A DNA stretch of 64,000 nucleotides from Fodinibius salipaludis (GTDB taxonomy: Bacteria > Bacteroidota > Rhodothermia > Balneolales > Balneolaceae). Location: positions 124,001 through 188,000 of the forward strand of contig NZ_NSKE01000002.1 in assembly GCF_002287075.1 (NCBI RefSeq). Direction: 5' to 3'. The translations under genes were made by a program, and so were the position numbers. Every line of letters begins with the position of its first letter. The first letter of the stretch is position 1. A model generated the notes under the pieces. It saw only the letters and a program-made list of their open reading frames with translations. It was not told the origin of the DNA and did not search any database. Below are positions 17,900-27,810 of this stretch, in pieces.

Positions 17900-19576
17900 T
17901 CAGCTGCTTTTCTCTAAAACCTTTGATTGGATCAGATATCCTACAAGAAGTAAAACAGATCCAAATCCCATAAACAAAAGAATGCGCCAGATGGCCTGTA
18001 GCTGAGCCAAGTCAATCAAAAACAATTTAATGACTACTACCAACATCGTGAGAAGACCGGCCATCCGTACTTGTTTCCCAAAACGCCAAAGTCCCAAAAC
18101 AATCAGCAAAATAGCATAGAGTCCCCAAACAAGGCTGACCCACGCCTGACCGTTTTCGAATGGAATTAATTTCTGATATAGCCAGTAAAGCAACAGCAGG
18201 TGCGACAATACGTGATAGATATTTCGAATATTCTTTTTTCGAAGGTATTGTGGAATCCATAACCCGCCTGCTAAAATAAGCGTTAACTCTAAAAGCATGG
18301 AAAGATTCAACAAATAGGAAGCCGCCTCGCTATACTCTAACCGGTTTATAAGCCACCATACTGTAATCCCGAACAACAGGTGTGACCCAACGCTTATCTT
18401 TTTATCGCCCGTTTGATATGCCAAGTAGCGGAGAGCTATTAGTTCAACCACAAGCACTGCAAAAAGGACATTCCCTTCCAGAATCATAAATAGGCCTGCC
18501 GTGGCCAATACAAACCCCAAGAAAGCATGGGTGAAAGCCAATCCCGGCAGCTTATAATGCTTTAGAACGAGATAAAGCCCGCCACCACCCAGTACGGCCA
18601 TAACCATCGAGGCCAGACCGGATTGATCCGTAGTCCACTCAAAGATCCCTATACTGAACAATAACCCAATAACCGGAACGCACAGCGTCCAAATGTGAGT
18701 TGAGCTTCCAACAATATTATCAGAATCACTGTCTATCTGTAAGCTGCGCCGATCTTGCACATTTTTAAAAACCGGAATCAACCAACTTACCCCGGCCCAG
18801 ACCATTACTCCGCCGAACATGATCCATTGTTCAAAAAAGGTCACCTCCTCAATACCAAGATTCGTTATCACTGCAGCGGCAAGCACCAGCATTCCGCCGA
18901 CTGCGATACTCCATAGCAGAGATTGCCATTCCTTTTTGATATAGAGTACTGATGAAGGTCCGATAACCATTGCAAAATAAAGCATGAGATCAACTACCTC
19001 TCCATCCCCCGAAAAAAGCATAAACGGTGTTCCCAACGCTCCAAGCATACCCACGACTGCAAGTACCGCTTCATCCTGCTGCAGGGACAACAGAAACGAC
19101 AGCAGTGTTACCGAGATCATAAACACCCATACGATAGTGGCGGGCATAAACGAAAATAGCTGAAATGTTGCAAAACCTGTGATATAGAAAGCGGCGATTC
19201 CTGCTCCCATCACCATTTGCCGAAACGGATTTAACCTCTTATCCATCCTTAGACCAAATCCCAAAAGAAGCATTCCGGCAATCAATCCCACAGCACTGCG
19301 AACTTCGGGAACAAGCCACCCCTGGTCAATCGAATACTTGAAAAGAAATACCATACCAATGAGTAATAAGGCAATACCAACCTTATTTAACCACTCTTCT
19401 CCCGACTGTAAAACATTCCAACGCCTCTCCTCTTTACTTTGAACCGGTGATTTCTCTTGCTGTTTTGATGATATTTTATCTCCCTCTACTTGTTTTATCT
19501 CATTCTCCAACTCCTCTACGCGGCTCTCTAATCGCTCAATCCGGTCTTGTAACTTATCGTAGGTTTCGTCAGCCAT
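17900..19576 (-). CDS. DUF2339 multi-pass membrane protein
   Basis: Integral membrane protein of 558 aa with an N-terminal coiled coil (about residues 3-35, DKLQDRIERLESRVEELENE) and some 16-18 closely spaced hydrophobic helices from residue 65 to the end. The segment GIALLLIGMVFLFKYSIDQG followed by AGMLLLGFGLRM is the usual entry to the DUF2339 domain. Function is unknown; no catalytic residues stand out. Confidence 0.8.
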   Translation of the reverse strand: MADETYDKLQDRIERLESRVEELENEIKQVEGDKISSKQQEKSPVQSKEERRWNVLQSGEEWLNKVGIALLLIGMVFLFKYSIDQGWLVPEVRSAVGLIAGMLLLGFGLRMDKRLNPFRQMVMGAGIAAFYITGFATFQLFSFMPATIVWVFMISVTLLSFLLSLQQDEAVLAVVGMLGALGTPFMLFSGDGEVVDLMLYFAMVIGPSSVLYIKKEWQSLLWSIAVGGMLVLAAAVITNLGIEEVTFFEQWIMFGGVMVWAGVSWLIPVFKNVQDRRSLQIDSDSDNIVGSSTHIWTLCVPVIGLLFSIGIFEWTTDQSGLASMVMAVLGGGGLYLVLKHYKLPGLAFTHAFLGFVLATAGLFMILEGNVLFAVLVVELIALRYLAYQTGDKKISVGSHLLFGITVWWLINRLEYSEAASYLLNLSMLLELTLILAGGLWIPQYLRKKNIRNIYHVLSHLLLLYWLYQKLIPFENGQAWVSLVWGLYAILLIVLGLWRFGKQVRMAGLLTMLVVVIKLFLIDLAQLQAIWRILLFMGFGSVLLLVGYLIQSKVLEKSS

Positions 19577-19672
19577 ACGTTGTTAATCCAATAAATTAAT
19601 TTACAGAGAAAAATATTTTTTATCCTTCTTATACATTTATAACTATACTTCTTTCAAGCACACAATTTGTCT

Positions 19673-20482
19673 ATGAGCACTTTTAAAAACAAGCACATTT
19701 TAATAACAGGCGGCGCAGGCGGCATTGGGTTTCTCATGGGGAGAGAAGCTTTAAAACACGATGCCAAGAAATTGATTATCTGGGATATTAATGAGGATAA
19801 TATCTCCGAGAGTCTGGCATCACTTTCTGATTATTCGGAACGGATATTCACCTATAAGGTTGATATTTCTGATCCTGATCAAATTTATCAGTCAGCCGAA
19901 CAAGTATTGGCTGAACATCATCATGTTGACATCCTGATTAATAATGCCGGTACGGTAGTGGGCGGGGACTTTAGTGATCATTCAAATGGTGATATTGATA
20001 AGCTTATCCGAATTAATCTACTTGGTACCATGCATACTACCCGCACTTTTTTAGAATCAATGATCAATAGGGGGCAAGGACACATTGTTAATATTGCTTC
20101 GGCAGCCGGGCGCATGGCCAATCCCGGAATGTCGGTCTATGCCGGCAGCAAATGGGGTGTTATCGGGTGGTCAGAATCACTGCGCTTAGAACTCGAATCC
20201 AATGCTAACATCAATGTTACTACGGTAGAACCCAGCTATATCAATACCGGACTTTTCGAGGGCGTGAGTCCACCGGTACTTACGCCATTATTAGATGCAG
20301 AAGAAATATCAAAAAAGATTATTTACGCAATTCAAAAGGATAAAATACACCTTCGGGAGCCCTTTATGGTTAAGATTCTTCCCTTTTTAAAAGGTATTCT
20401 TCCCACCAGAATATTTGACTTTGTTGCCGGGCGCCTGTTTCAAGTTTATCACTCCATGGATACATTTAAAGGAAGAACATAA
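19673..20482 (+). CDS. Short-chain dehydrogenase/reductase
   Basis: NAD(P)-dependent oxidoreductase of about 269 aa. I use ATG 19673 ([14 protein letters not shown]) rather than the TTG two codons earlier. The cofactor loop is TGGAGGIGF, the NNAG motif is [10 protein letters not shown] near residue 90, the catalytic Ser is in NIASAAGRM and the YxxxK motif is YAGSKWG near residue 158. The C-terminus is mildly hydrophobic. It heads a run of three same-strand genes with an aldehyde dehydrogenase (17 bp on) and an AcuI-like reductase, suggesting joint turnover of an alcohol/aldehyde substrate; the substrate is not known. Confidence 0.9.
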   Translation: MSTFKNKHILITGGAGGIGFLMGREALKHDAKKLIIWDINEDNISESLASLSDYSERIFTYKVDISDPDQIYQSAEQVLAEHHHVDILINNAGTVVGGDFSDHSNGDIDKLIRINLLGTMHTTRTFLESMINRGQGHIVNIASAAGRMANPGMSVYAGSKWGVIGWSESLRLELESNANINVTTVEPSYINTGLFEGVSPPVLTPLLDAEEISKKIIYAIQKDKIHLREPFMVKILPFLKGILPTRIFDFVAGRLFQVYHSMDTFKGRT

Positions 20483-20499
20483 ATATATCATTGGCCAGA

Positions 20500-21867
20500 A
20501 TGAAACAAGTAGTTAAAAAGCAGCAACAATTTTTTTATTCAGGTAAAACGCTGGATATTTCTTTCCGCAAGAAACAGTTGCAAAAACTAAGAAACATCTT
20601 AACAGAAAATGAGGATGAAATTTATACTGCATTGGCCGAAGACTTCCAAAAACCACTGTTTGAATCCTTTGCAACTGAACTTCTCGTCCTTTATCAGGAA
20701 ATCGATCATCTACTTGCCAATATCGATCATTGGGCCAAAACCAAAAAGGTAAAAAGTTCTTTTCTCAACTTCCCCTCAAAGAGTTATATCAAGCCCCAAC
20801 CCTACGGTGTTGTTCTTGTTATTGCTCCCTGGAACTATCCCGTTCAGCTGGCACTTAATCCTGCTGTAGGTGCAATCGCGTCCGGAAACACCGTTATCCT
20901 CAAACCATCCGAGAATGCACCGCATACCTCCGAACTACTTGCCAAACTAATCAACAACAACTTTGATTCCGGCTTTTTTCATGCGGTAGAGGGTGATGCA
21001 AAAACAACTCAATCGCTCCTTTCCGAGCCGTTGGATTATATCTTCTTTACCGGGAGTACCCACGTGGGCAAAATCATTATGAAATTAGCTGCTGATCAGC
21101 TGACACCTCTCACGCTTGAGCTTGGAGGAAAGTCCCCTGCTATCGTTGATACATCTGCTGACTTATCACTGGCGGCCAAACGAATTGCCTGGGGTAAATT
21201 TATCAATGCCGGACAAACCTGTGTAAGTCCAGATTATGTGTATGTTCATGCCTCTATGCATATGCAACTCTGCCGCCTGATTCAAAAAGAAATTCGGGGC
21301 TTTTATGGGGATGATCCCAGCCAAAGTGATGACTTTGCGCGCATCATAAACGACAAACATTTCAGTCGACTTACTAATCTCATCAATCCCAATAAAGTAT
21401 TTTACGGCGGGAATACCGATGCTGAATCCCGGTACATCGAACCTACCATTATGACCCAAGTTAGCTGGGATGACCCTGTCATGCAGGAAGAAATTTTTGG
21501 ACCTATTCTTCCCATATTGCCTTTTGATTATTTGGATGAAATCATTTCAACACTGCAAAACAAATCAAAACCACTGGCCCTTTACCTTTTCTCGACTGAT
21601 AAAAACAATCAGAAAAAGGTTATGCGGAACCTTCAATTTGGCGGTGGATGCATCAATGACACAGTTGCACATCTGGGGAATACTGAACTTCCTTTTGGGG
21701 GAATTGGCAATAGCGGTTTTGGCGGGTATCATGGCAAAACAAGTTTTGATACCTTTACGCATTCTAAAAGCATCATGAAGAAAAGCAACTGGCTGGATAT
21801 TCCACTTCGATATCCGCCCTACAAAGGAAACCTAAAGTGGCTAAAAAAGCTAACTAAATTTCTATGA
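20500..21867 (+). CDS. Aldehyde dehydrogenase (ALDH3-like)
   Basis: NAD(P)+-dependent oxidation of an aldehyde, probably aliphatic. About 455 aa, shorter than most ALDHs and typical of the ALDH3/YwdH group. Motifs: [13 protein letters not shown] near residue 105, cofactor loop FTGSTHVG near residue 187, general base in [11 protein letters not shown] (Glu) and nucleophile Cys in [11 protein letters not shown] near residue 242. EEIFGPILP and [12 protein letters not shown] complete the pattern. The start may be TTG 20491 or ATG 20500; the ATG is preferred. It overlaps the next gene by 4 bp, so translational coupling is likely. Confidence 0.9.
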   Translation: MKQVVKKQQQFFYSGKTLDISFRKKQLQKLRNILTENEDEIYTALAEDFQKPLFESFATELLVLYQEIDHLLANIDHWAKTKKVKSSFLNFPSKSYIKPQPYGVVLVIAPWNYPVQLALNPAVGAIASGNTVILKPSENAPHTSELLAKLINNNFDSGFFHAVEGDAKTTQSLLSEPLDYIFFTGSTHVGKIIMKLAADQLTPLTLELGGKSPAIVDTSADLSLAAKRIAWGKFINAGQTCVSPDYVYVHASMHMQLCRLIQKEIRGFYGDDPSQSDDFARIINDKHFSRLTNLINPNKVFYGGNTDAESRYIEPTIMTQVSWDDPVMQEEIFGPILPILPFDYLDEIISTLQNKSKPLALYLFSTDKNNQKKVMRNLQFGGGCINDTVAHLGNTELPFGGIGNSGFGGYHGKTSFDTFTHSKSIMKKSNWLDIPLRYPPYKGNLKWLKKLTKFL

Positions 21868-22859
21868 GTACTTTCAAAGCATTGGTCGTTGAAGAACAAT
21901 CGGATGGGTCTTTTGAACGCTCGGTCAAGCAATGGCCTATTGAAAAATTACCTGACAACAAAGTATTGATTGAAGTCCATTATTCATCCCTAAACTACAA
22001 GGATGCCCTATCTTCAACCGGCAATAAGGGAGTCACAAAAAACTATCCGCATGTCCCGGGAATTGATGCTGCGGGTACTGTCGCCAAAAGCAGTAATCCT
22101 CAGTTTTCATCCGGTGACAAAGTCATTGTGACCAGTTACGATCTGGGACAGAATACATATGGAGGATTTGGCCAATATATTCGGGTACCTGCCAACTGGA
22201 TTGTCCCGCTACCACAAGATTTATCCCTTCGGGAAAGCATGATTATCGGAACAGCCGGTTTTACAGCTGCTATTGGCATACACCATCTACAGCACAATAA
22301 TGTTAACCCAGAAAGCGGTGATGTTTTAGTAACCGGTGCCACCGGAGGCGTAGGGGTGATGGCTGTTGCCATCCTGTCTAAGCTGGGATATAGCGTAACA
22401 GCAGCCACCGGAAAAATGGATCAAAAAAACTTTCTGCTTGATGTAGGTGCCTCAAAAGTTATCCATCGGAATGAAGTACAGGATGAAACCTCTCGTCCCC
22501 TGTTGAGCAGCAAATGGGCCGGAGCTATCGATACTGTGGGCGGCATCATGTTAGACACCACATTACGCCAAACAAAACATAATGGCACTGTTGCCTGCTG
22601 CGGTAATGTATTAGGGCATGAACTCCATACCAATGTTTATCCTTTTATCTTAAGAGGTGTTCATTTGGCAGGGATGGACAGCGGAAATTGCGAAATGGAA
22701 TTGAGAAAGGAATTATGGCAGAAATTAGCTAATGAGTGGAAACCAGAAAGCATAGAGCAATTAAGCAGAGAATGCTCTTTGGAAGAGTTGGGTAGTGAAA
22801 TCGATCGGATTTTAAACGGGCAACAAGTGGGCAGAATACTTCTTAACCTCACTGATTAA
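21864..22859 (+). CDS. YhdH/YhfP-family quinone oxidoreductase (AcuI-like acrylyl-CoA reductase)
   Basis: Zinc-free medium-chain dehydrogenase, 331 aa. Typical features are the N-terminal [27 protein letters not shown] near residue 45, [26 protein letters not shown], and cofactor-binding [12 protein letters not shown] near residue 153. The best-studied relative AcuI reduces acrylyl-CoA to propionyl-CoA with NADPH; that exact activity is only a possibility here. It starts inside the stop of the aldehyde dehydrogenase gene (ATGA overlap) and overlaps the convergent response-regulator gene by 4 bp at its 3' end. Confidence 0.88.
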   Translation: MSTFKALVVEEQSDGSFERSVKQWPIEKLPDNKVLIEVHYSSLNYKDALSSTGNKGVTKNYPHVPGIDAAGTVAKSSNPQFSSGDKVIVTSYDLGQNTYGGFGQYIRVPANWIVPLPQDLSLRESMIIGTAGFTAAIGIHHLQHNNVNPESGDVLVTGATGGVGVMAVAILSKLGYSVTAATGKMDQKNFLLDVGASKVIHRNEVQDETSRPLLSSKWAGAIDTVGGIMLDTTLRQTKHNGTVACCGNVLGHELHTNVYPFILRGVHLAGMDSGNCEMELRKELWQKLANEWKPESIEQLSRECSLEELGSEIDRILNGQQVGRILLNLTD

Positions 22860-23260
22860 GCAGACTTCAATACCTGATCATCATTTTCATTCATCGCTGA
22901 ATTGAGTGGCCCCTTCAAGTCGCCGCCAGTAACGGGTTTAGTAAGAAAATCAGTAAAGCCGGTTTTCTTAGCTCGTTCCAACGAATAACGATCCCCGCTT
23001 CCGGATAAATAAATGACCGACACATCGGACTTTTTACGAATAATCTCCATCGTTTCAATACCATCCATATCTCCCTTCAAAGAAATATCCATCACAATAA
23101 TATCGGGATTAAGCTCTTCTTCCTTTTCGATCGCATCAACCCCTTTTGTGACTTTTCCGACAACTTCATAACCCAATCGCTTAATAAGCCGCTCCTCTAC
23201 CATCGAAAGCAACATATCATCTTCAACAATAAGTACTCTACCCTTTTGAACTTCTTCCAT
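22856..23260 (-). CDS. Receiver-only response regulator
   Basis: A 134-aa CheY-like protein consisting of one receiver domain without an output domain. The acidic pair is in VEDDML, the phospho-acceptor is Asp58 (VMDISLKGDMDG), the switch Ser is in IYLSGSGD and the conserved Lys in FLTKPV. The tail of 12 residues is polar. No kinase gene is adjacent. It overlaps the 3' end of the convergent AcuI-like gene by 4 bp, so transcription of the two may interfere. Confidence 0.88.
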   Translation of the reverse strand: MEEVQKGRVLIVEDDMLLSMVEERLIKRLGYEVVGKVTKGVDAIEKEEELNPDIIVMDISLKGDMDGIETMEIIRKKSDVSVIYLSGSGDRYSLERAKKTGFTDFLTKPVTGGDLKGPLNSAMNENDDQVLKSA

Positions 23261-23461
23261 AATAACCCGATTTCAATTTATATCTTAAAATACCCTAACC
23301 AACATTAAATTTCTTTAATAAAGTTAATTAAAAAAATCTTACACTCCAAGTAATAAAATTTATGACTCGCTTCTGGTGTAATTTAAAGCTTGTTGCCAAA
23401 TTTTCATCGTTTATTTTAGCGGCAAAATAGCAAGTAGAAATAAAAAGTGCTTACAGCCATT

Positions 23462-23805
23462 AGAAACTGCAACGCTTTTTGAATAGGACCGACCGCTAAT
23501 ACGCATGTTGGACGTACTTACCTCGGTGAAGAGTTTGGGAAAGCGTTAAACTGGAAAAAAATATACTCAAAATTTGAACAGGCTTAGGTCAAAGAAGCCA
23601 TCTGGGAAGCTTGCAACTTGAAAATGAGGAAATAGAAATGATTTACCAGAAAGAACTTGATTAACAGCTAAAAGAATGGGAATTCGAAGCCCCATAATAC
23701 TTGGGGAACTACCAACTTTTCTAACATAGGGACTTTCAGCGTTGGCTCTACAACCAACTCCGTGTGAATGACTATAAAAAGTTATTTAAAAAGAAGGGAC
23801 GGTAA
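23462..23805 (+). pseudogene. Decayed coding region, family not recognised
   Basis: Two adjoining frames read like protein but are broken. From 23462 one frame gives GPTANTHVGRTYLGEEFGKA, then LNWKKIYSKFEQA, stop, VKEAIW. After a frameshift near 23590-23605 the other frame gives LQLENEEIEMIYQKELD, stop, QLKEWEFEAP, stop, YLGNYQLF, stop, HRDFQRWLYNQLRVNDYKKL, ending at TAA 23805. The amphipathic, charged composition looks like real protein. The interrupting codons are TGA, TAG and three TAA, each one C-to-T change from Arg or Gln codons. Could also be chance open frames. Confidence 0.4.
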
Positions 23806-23818
23806 AACCGACCCTTCT
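23785..23818 (-). terminator. Hairpin terminator for the outer-membrane protein gene
   Basis: AGAAGGG and GGT arms pair with ACC and CCCTTCT (23792-23818). On the minus strand the stem is followed by TTTTT. It lies 20 bp past the stop of the gene at 23838. Confidence 0.85.
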
Positions 23819-23837
23819 ATCATTTTTATTATTACCT

Positions 23838-24347
23838 TTATAACCTAACACTTATGCCCACACCAGTATTAAATAAGTTTATAATGGTAGTATTGCTGTT
23901 TTCAGCAATAAATGTATTAATACCAGCCTCACCAAAAATGCTAAATCTATCATCAATATTGTATGAGGAGCCAACTAAAACTCCTGGACCAATCAATAAG
24001 TCATTGAATTGAAGGTTTAAATTGAGTCCCCAGTATGGGTTGAAGGTATTGGAATTGCTGAAATTATGGATATAGCTAAAGTCCAATAAATATTGGTCAC
24101 CTATACTTGAAGAGGTGTTTATGGTAAAGAATCCTAATCCCCGGATTTTACTTTTATCGGAAAAGTGATAGGTAATACCAACAGAAGGTGATATCCCTCC
24201 CATTTTAACAGTAGCGGATAGGTTCGAATTAGGGTTGTCATTTGAACTTGTTTGAGAAAAACAACTAATAGTAACGAAGAATAAAAATACGGATAAAACA
24301 GCTCCATACTTGTAAGGAGCTGTTTTATGGTTGTTAATATTTAACAT
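23838..24347 (-). CDS. Small secreted outer-membrane beta-barrel-like protein
   Basis: A 169-aa product with an N-terminal signal (AVLSVFLFFVTISCFSQ, cleaved before about residue 33) and a mature part of alternating strand pattern with many aromatic ends (GISPSVGITYHFSDKS, YLLDFSYIHNF, YWGLNLNLQFNDLLIGPGV, FSIFGEAGINTF) ending in VGISVRL, an aromatic-poor but porin-like terminus. It resembles small 8-stranded outer-membrane proteins common in Bacteroidota. No specific family is recognised. Confidence 0.7.
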   Translation of the reverse strand: MLNINNHKTAPYKYGAVLSVFLFFVTISCFSQTSSNDNPNSNLSATVKMGGISPSVGITYHFSDKSKIRGLGFFTINTSSSIGDQYLLDFSYIHNFSNSNTFNPYWGLNLNLQFNDLLIGPGVLVGSSYNIDDRFSIFGEAGINTFIAENSNTTIINLFNTGVGISVRL

Positions 24348-24359
24348 TCTGTAATAAAA

Positions 24360-24677
24360 TTAATTTAAGTTTATTATTTGGTGGGGAGTGGTTGCCTTGA
24401 AATTATTAAATCCATATATCCTGTAACCATTCTTTATGCCGTTGATACCGCTATCTGTATTTTGGTTTAAAAAGACATCTCTATCAAAGAATATCTTTCC
24501 AACATTGTCCCTCTTCTCTGATACTTCATATTCAGAATTAATATTTACAGTAGTTCCATCAGTCACTTCAATTTCGGAACTAATATCGATCGTTGTTGTC
24601 CCACCACCATCATGATCATATACATGAAAAAGGCAAGATTTTCTGATATGAGTGTCAACGATGATCAGCCAAATAAT
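24360..24677 (-). pseudogene. Open frame without a good start, possible remnant
   Basis: An uninterrupted frame from 24677 to the stop at 24360 on the minus strand lacks an ATG; GTG at 24566 is the only reasonable start. The translation (HVYDHDGGGTTTIDISSEIE, then NINSEYEVSEKRDNVGKIFF, GYRIYGFNNFKA) is protein-like and polar, with no signal peptide. It ends 12 bp before the outer-membrane protein gene on the same strand. It may be the 3' part of a truncated gene; no family recognised. Confidence 0.3.
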
Positions 24678-24835
24678 TTAACTCCTTCCATCGATCATTT
24701 GATACATGATGCATATTTTTAGTACCCATATTTATTCCCTCGTATGATTATAATTTTAATGCATCTCTAAATGAAAGAGTATAAGAACGGGTGGTTGTTA
24801 CAAATTAAATTACTTAGTAAACAAGCCTTAAAGAC

Positions 24836-25450
24836 TTAGAAAATAATGCTGATTCCAACTCCTACATCAAACCCAGAAGCGGAGTAAAAGAAGGACTCAT
24901 CCCGTTCCGTTACGCGGTTCCTTCCAAGAGGATCACCTATAGGCTCAACCGATGTTACCACTGTCTTTTCTCCATTGATGATGTGATAGCTGGCTTGCAG
25001 AAAAAGAGAACTAAAACGGGAAAACATCCACTCCCATTCTATGTAGGGTTTAAATTCGGTTCCCCAGCTTGCAAAACTTACATCCCCAACATGAGGACCA
25101 AACTCCTCTTTGTTAGCTTCATAATCCTTTAGGTCAATTTTGTTTAAACCCAAGCCTAATTTAAGATCATGACTGGACAACTCAGCAAGCAGATAGGCCA
25201 GGTTAAACCCAAGTGAAAGATGCGCCACATCGCCATTTCCTGTAGAAGCCTGGAAACCAAAATCCAGAGGAAGAGCATCGTAATCTGAGAACATCCAGCG
25301 TATACCGAAAGCCTGGACATTACTGTCAGAAGCTTCCTGAACCTTAAATTGTGGCATGTACATAGTCTGCAATCCCACTTTTGAATCAACCGTTTGCGCC
25401 TGACTTGTCGCGCAGGCAAAACATAAGCTTATAGCAAATAATAAACGCAT
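24836..25450 (-). CDS. Secreted outer-membrane-type protein, unknown function
   Basis: About 204 aa from ATG 25450 (MRLLFAISLCFACATSQAQ), a typical signal peptide; the frame runs 12 codons further upstream but that would hide the signal. The mature part has alternating strand pattern with repeated Gly/aromatic positions: FGIRWMFSDYDALPLDFGFQ, GDVAHLSLGFNLAYLL, KPYIEWEWMFSRFSSLFLQA, and it ends GFDVGVGISIIF, as expected for an outer-membrane barrel. This is the last chromosomal gene before the island. Confidence 0.72.
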   Translation of the reverse strand: MRLLFAISLCFACATSQAQTVDSKVGLQTMYMPQFKVQEASDSNVQAFGIRWMFSDYDALPLDFGFQASTGNGDVAHLSLGFNLAYLLAELSSHDLKLGLGLNKIDLKDYEANKEEFGPHVGDVSFASWGTEFKPYIEWEWMFSRFSSLFLQASYHIINGEKTVVTSVEPIGDPLGRNRVTERDESFFYSASGFDVGVGISIIF

Positions 25451-25778
25451 ATTTAGGATTAATTGAGGAAGAATCTGTGTAATCACCTCTTATCAACCCA
25501 CTAAAAGTATAGTTACTCATGGGTAAAAGAATTAATTCCTGATGAGGTTAAAAAGGCTCTCCAATTGATTATAGCTATTAGTTTTATCGCTCAAGTATTG
25601 TCAAGAGTATTTAATAATTCATTTGTTACATTTTTTTTAAAAGCAACGGTAAGAAAGCATGAGTACTTCAAAAGTACTCACAGTATGTCTTCCCCATAAC
25701 GCCGGACAGACCAAGATAAGGCACCACCAGACGTCCAAGAAGTCGAACCTCACACTACCTGTATAATGGTTTTACCAT
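25451..25778. other. Gene-free stretch left of the island
   Basis: No convincing gene. It holds a perfect hairpin, TGAGTACTT-CAA-AAGTACTCA at 25660-25680, with no T-run. This is the DNA that would have lain directly downstream of tRNA-Phe before the island inserted. Confidence 0.6.
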
Positions 25779-25838
25779 AAAATACTAAAGCCCTGCAACT
25801 CAAGGAGTTGCAGGGCTTTGCGTGGGACCGGCCGGAAT
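25779..25838 (+). repeat. Left attachment repeat (copy of tRNA-Phe 3' end plus terminator)
   Basis: Matches 54029-54088 at 57 of 60 positions (differences at 25804, 25810 and 25832). It contains the hairpin AAAGCCCTGCAACTC with its exact complement, then the tRNA 3' end GTGGGACCGG. In this copy the hairpin stem is perfect over 15 bp. Confidence 0.9.
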
Positions 25839-25947
25839 TTATGATATCTAATTCAGTGAATCCCATCATTCAATAGACACTAAATTCGGCCTTTAGGGGC
25901 TGCAAACCTTGTTTAGTGACTGAGATTATCATATCTACTTGGTGAAT

Positions 25948-25970
25948 TGTTTTAGCAAAATGTTTTAGCA
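25948..25970 (+). promoter_or_regulatory. Left pair of putative integrase arm-binding repeats
   Basis: TGTTTTAGCA occurs at 25948-25957 and 25961-25970, 13 bp apart, just upstream of the integrase gene. The same 10-mer occurs twice at the other end of the island (54007-54016 and 54018-54027) in the same orientation. Confidence 0.6.
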
Positions 25971-25998
25971 TCACAGCAAATAAATCATCAAATAGTAT

Positions 25999-27198
25999 AT
26001 GACTACATTCAAGTTTATCCTTTGGAAATATCGAAAAAAGAATAATGGCGAAGTACCTATTTATCTAAGAATTACTAAAAACAGAAATCCCCGTTATGTC
26101 AGCACCGGTATTAGCATTTTACCAAGGCATTGGAATGAATCAAAAGAACGAGTAAGAGCCACGCATTCCAAATGGGAAGTTTATAATAACAAGTTGGATG
26201 AATTCATCACTGATGCACGAGTCAAAGCCAATGAACTTAAATACGAAGGTGAAGAGTCCTCTAAATCAATCAAGAAAAAAATTAAGGGTATCGATAGCCC
26301 TAAGTTTATTGATTATACGAGAGAACTACTCCCCACTTTTGGCTATTGGAAAAAGAGGAAATACAAGGTACTCATTAATAAACTCGAGGCGTTCCATGGG
26401 CCAGACCTAAGATTCAATGATATTGACACCCGTTTTTTAAGAAAGTTTGAGCTGTGGCTTGAGGAAGTAAAAGAAAATGCTCAAAACACCCGCTCTAAAG
26501 AATTGGGGAAAATAAGAGCTGTATTAAATACTGCAATACAAGATAAAATCATCAAGCACGATGATAACCCCTTTCTTTTAGGATATAAACTAAAATGGGA
26601 AAAACCTGATGTTACAAAAATGGACTGGGACGAGGTGAAAGCATTTAAAAATGTTGATCTCGAACCCTGGTCATTAAAATGGATCTACCAACAAGCCTTC
26701 TTATTTGCCATGTATAATGATGGAATGCGCTTCCAGGATGTTTGCAACTGTAGATGGGAATATATTCATGAGGGTACACTTAAATACCGAATGCTTAAAA
26801 ACAGTAAAGTCAAAGTATTAGAACTCCCCAAACCATCTTTAAAAATACTGGAAAAGCTAAAAGAGAAGCCAAACGGAAAATTTGTCTTTCCCATACTTGA
26901 AGCTAATGTAAAGTATGACAAAATCACTATTCGGGAAGCAATTGACAGCGCAAATAAAGTTGCAAATGAACAACTTAAGAATATCGCTTCGGAAGCAGAA
27001 CTAAGACCACACCTTCAAAAACACCTCACCACTCACGTAGCCGTACACACCTTTACTCATTTAGCTGATGAACAGGGATGGAGTCTAACAGAAATACAAG
27101 AAGCTAGAAAGCATTCTAATATCCAAACTACCAGAGATTACATTGGAAGAATTAATGGAGATAGACTGACAAAGAAAAGAAGTGAATTATTCGGTTAA
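25999..27198 (+). CDS. Tyrosine recombinase / island integrase
   Basis: Site-specific recombinase of 399 aa, Bacteroidota type: N-terminal arm-binding domain (TTFKFILWKYRKKNNGEVPI), SAM-like core-binding domain (about residues 105-200) and C-terminal catalytic domain. Catalytic residues visible are Arg244 (NDGMRFQDV), His346 (THVAVHTF), His372 (ARKHSNIQTT) and Tyr381 (DYIGRI). The second active-site Arg of the HxxR motif is Val349 here (H-V-A-V), which is unusual and may reduce strand exchange. The position 160 bp inside the left attachment repeat makes it the obvious integrase of this island. Confidence 0.92.
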   Translation: MTTFKFILWKYRKKNNGEVPIYLRITKNRNPRYVSTGISILPRHWNESKERVRATHSKWEVYNNKLDEFITDARVKANELKYEGEESSKSIKKKIKGIDSPKFIDYTRELLPTFGYWKKRKYKVLINKLEAFHGPDLRFNDIDTRFLRKFELWLEEVKENAQNTRSKELGKIRAVLNTAIQDKIIKHDDNPFLLGYKLKWEKPDVTKMDWDEVKAFKNVDLEPWSLKWIYQQAFLFAMYNDGMRFQDVCNCRWEYIHEGTLKYRMLKNSKVKVLELPKPSLKILEKLKEKPNGKFVFPILEANVKYDKITIREAIDSANKVANEQLKNIASEAELRPHLQKHLTTHVAVHTFTHLADEQGWSLTEIQEARKHSNIQTTRDYIGRINGDRLTKKRSELFG

Positions 27199-27269
27199 AG
27201 TATTAAGCTATTTTCTGTACGAAACATATCAACCTATTTATTAATATTTGCAATATGTGTTGATTACAG

Positions 27270-27521
27270 TCAACCAAATATTGCGCTCAATATTCCCGTA
27301 AGTAGTAAAAAAGCAATTAAGCCAAAGAATAAGAGACAACCAGTATTCAACGTTTTAAGAAAACACCCTTCATTACTACCACCCACAAAGTTTTTTATGG
27401 GATCTTTGCTCTTAGGTGGATCATTTACATAATTTTGTTTCATCGGCCTACCACAATGTGGGCAGGATTCAGCAAGTTCAGAAATTTCCTTTTGGCAATC
27501 AGGACATGTTGTTAGACCCAT
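27270..27521 (-). CDS. Zinc-ribbon protein with C-terminal membrane helix
   Basis: An 83-aa protein. Residues 1-30 form a zinc ribbon with two CxxC knuckles (TTCPDCQKEISELAESCPHC), the middle is polar, and residues about 58-80 form one membrane helix (CLLFFGLIAFLLLTGILSAI). Such tail-anchored zinc ribbons are common and of unknown role. Expressed from its own region, convergent with the integrase gene. Confidence 0.75.
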   Translation of the reverse strand: MGLTTCPDCQKEISELAESCPHCGRPMKQNYVNDPPKSKDPIKNFVGGSNEGCFLKTLNTGCLLFFGLIAFLLLTGILSAIFG

Positions 27522-27810
27522 TATAAACAGATTCTTAGCTGTGAATTATTTAACTGCGAGACTAAGCACAATTATTGAAAAAGGCAAAAGCACATTTTTC
27601 GTAATCTGAGCGTCTTAGAAGCCAAATATGAAAGCCGGTTTTTAGTATATTTAAATAAATACCAATAGAAAACTAAAATACAGAACATAACTATAGTTAA
27701 CGTTAGAAGGCCCTTGCCGTTGCTGAAAAAGAGGGCATTTAGAAGGATCCGTACAACCAAGTGACGAAAGAAATAAAAACCTTAAAAATTGTGGAAATAA
27801 ATAATAATAG

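Noticed and set aside
25660-25680. Perfect hairpin left of the island as a terminator
   Set aside because: No T-run follows on either strand and no gene ends nearby, so only noted in the gap entry.
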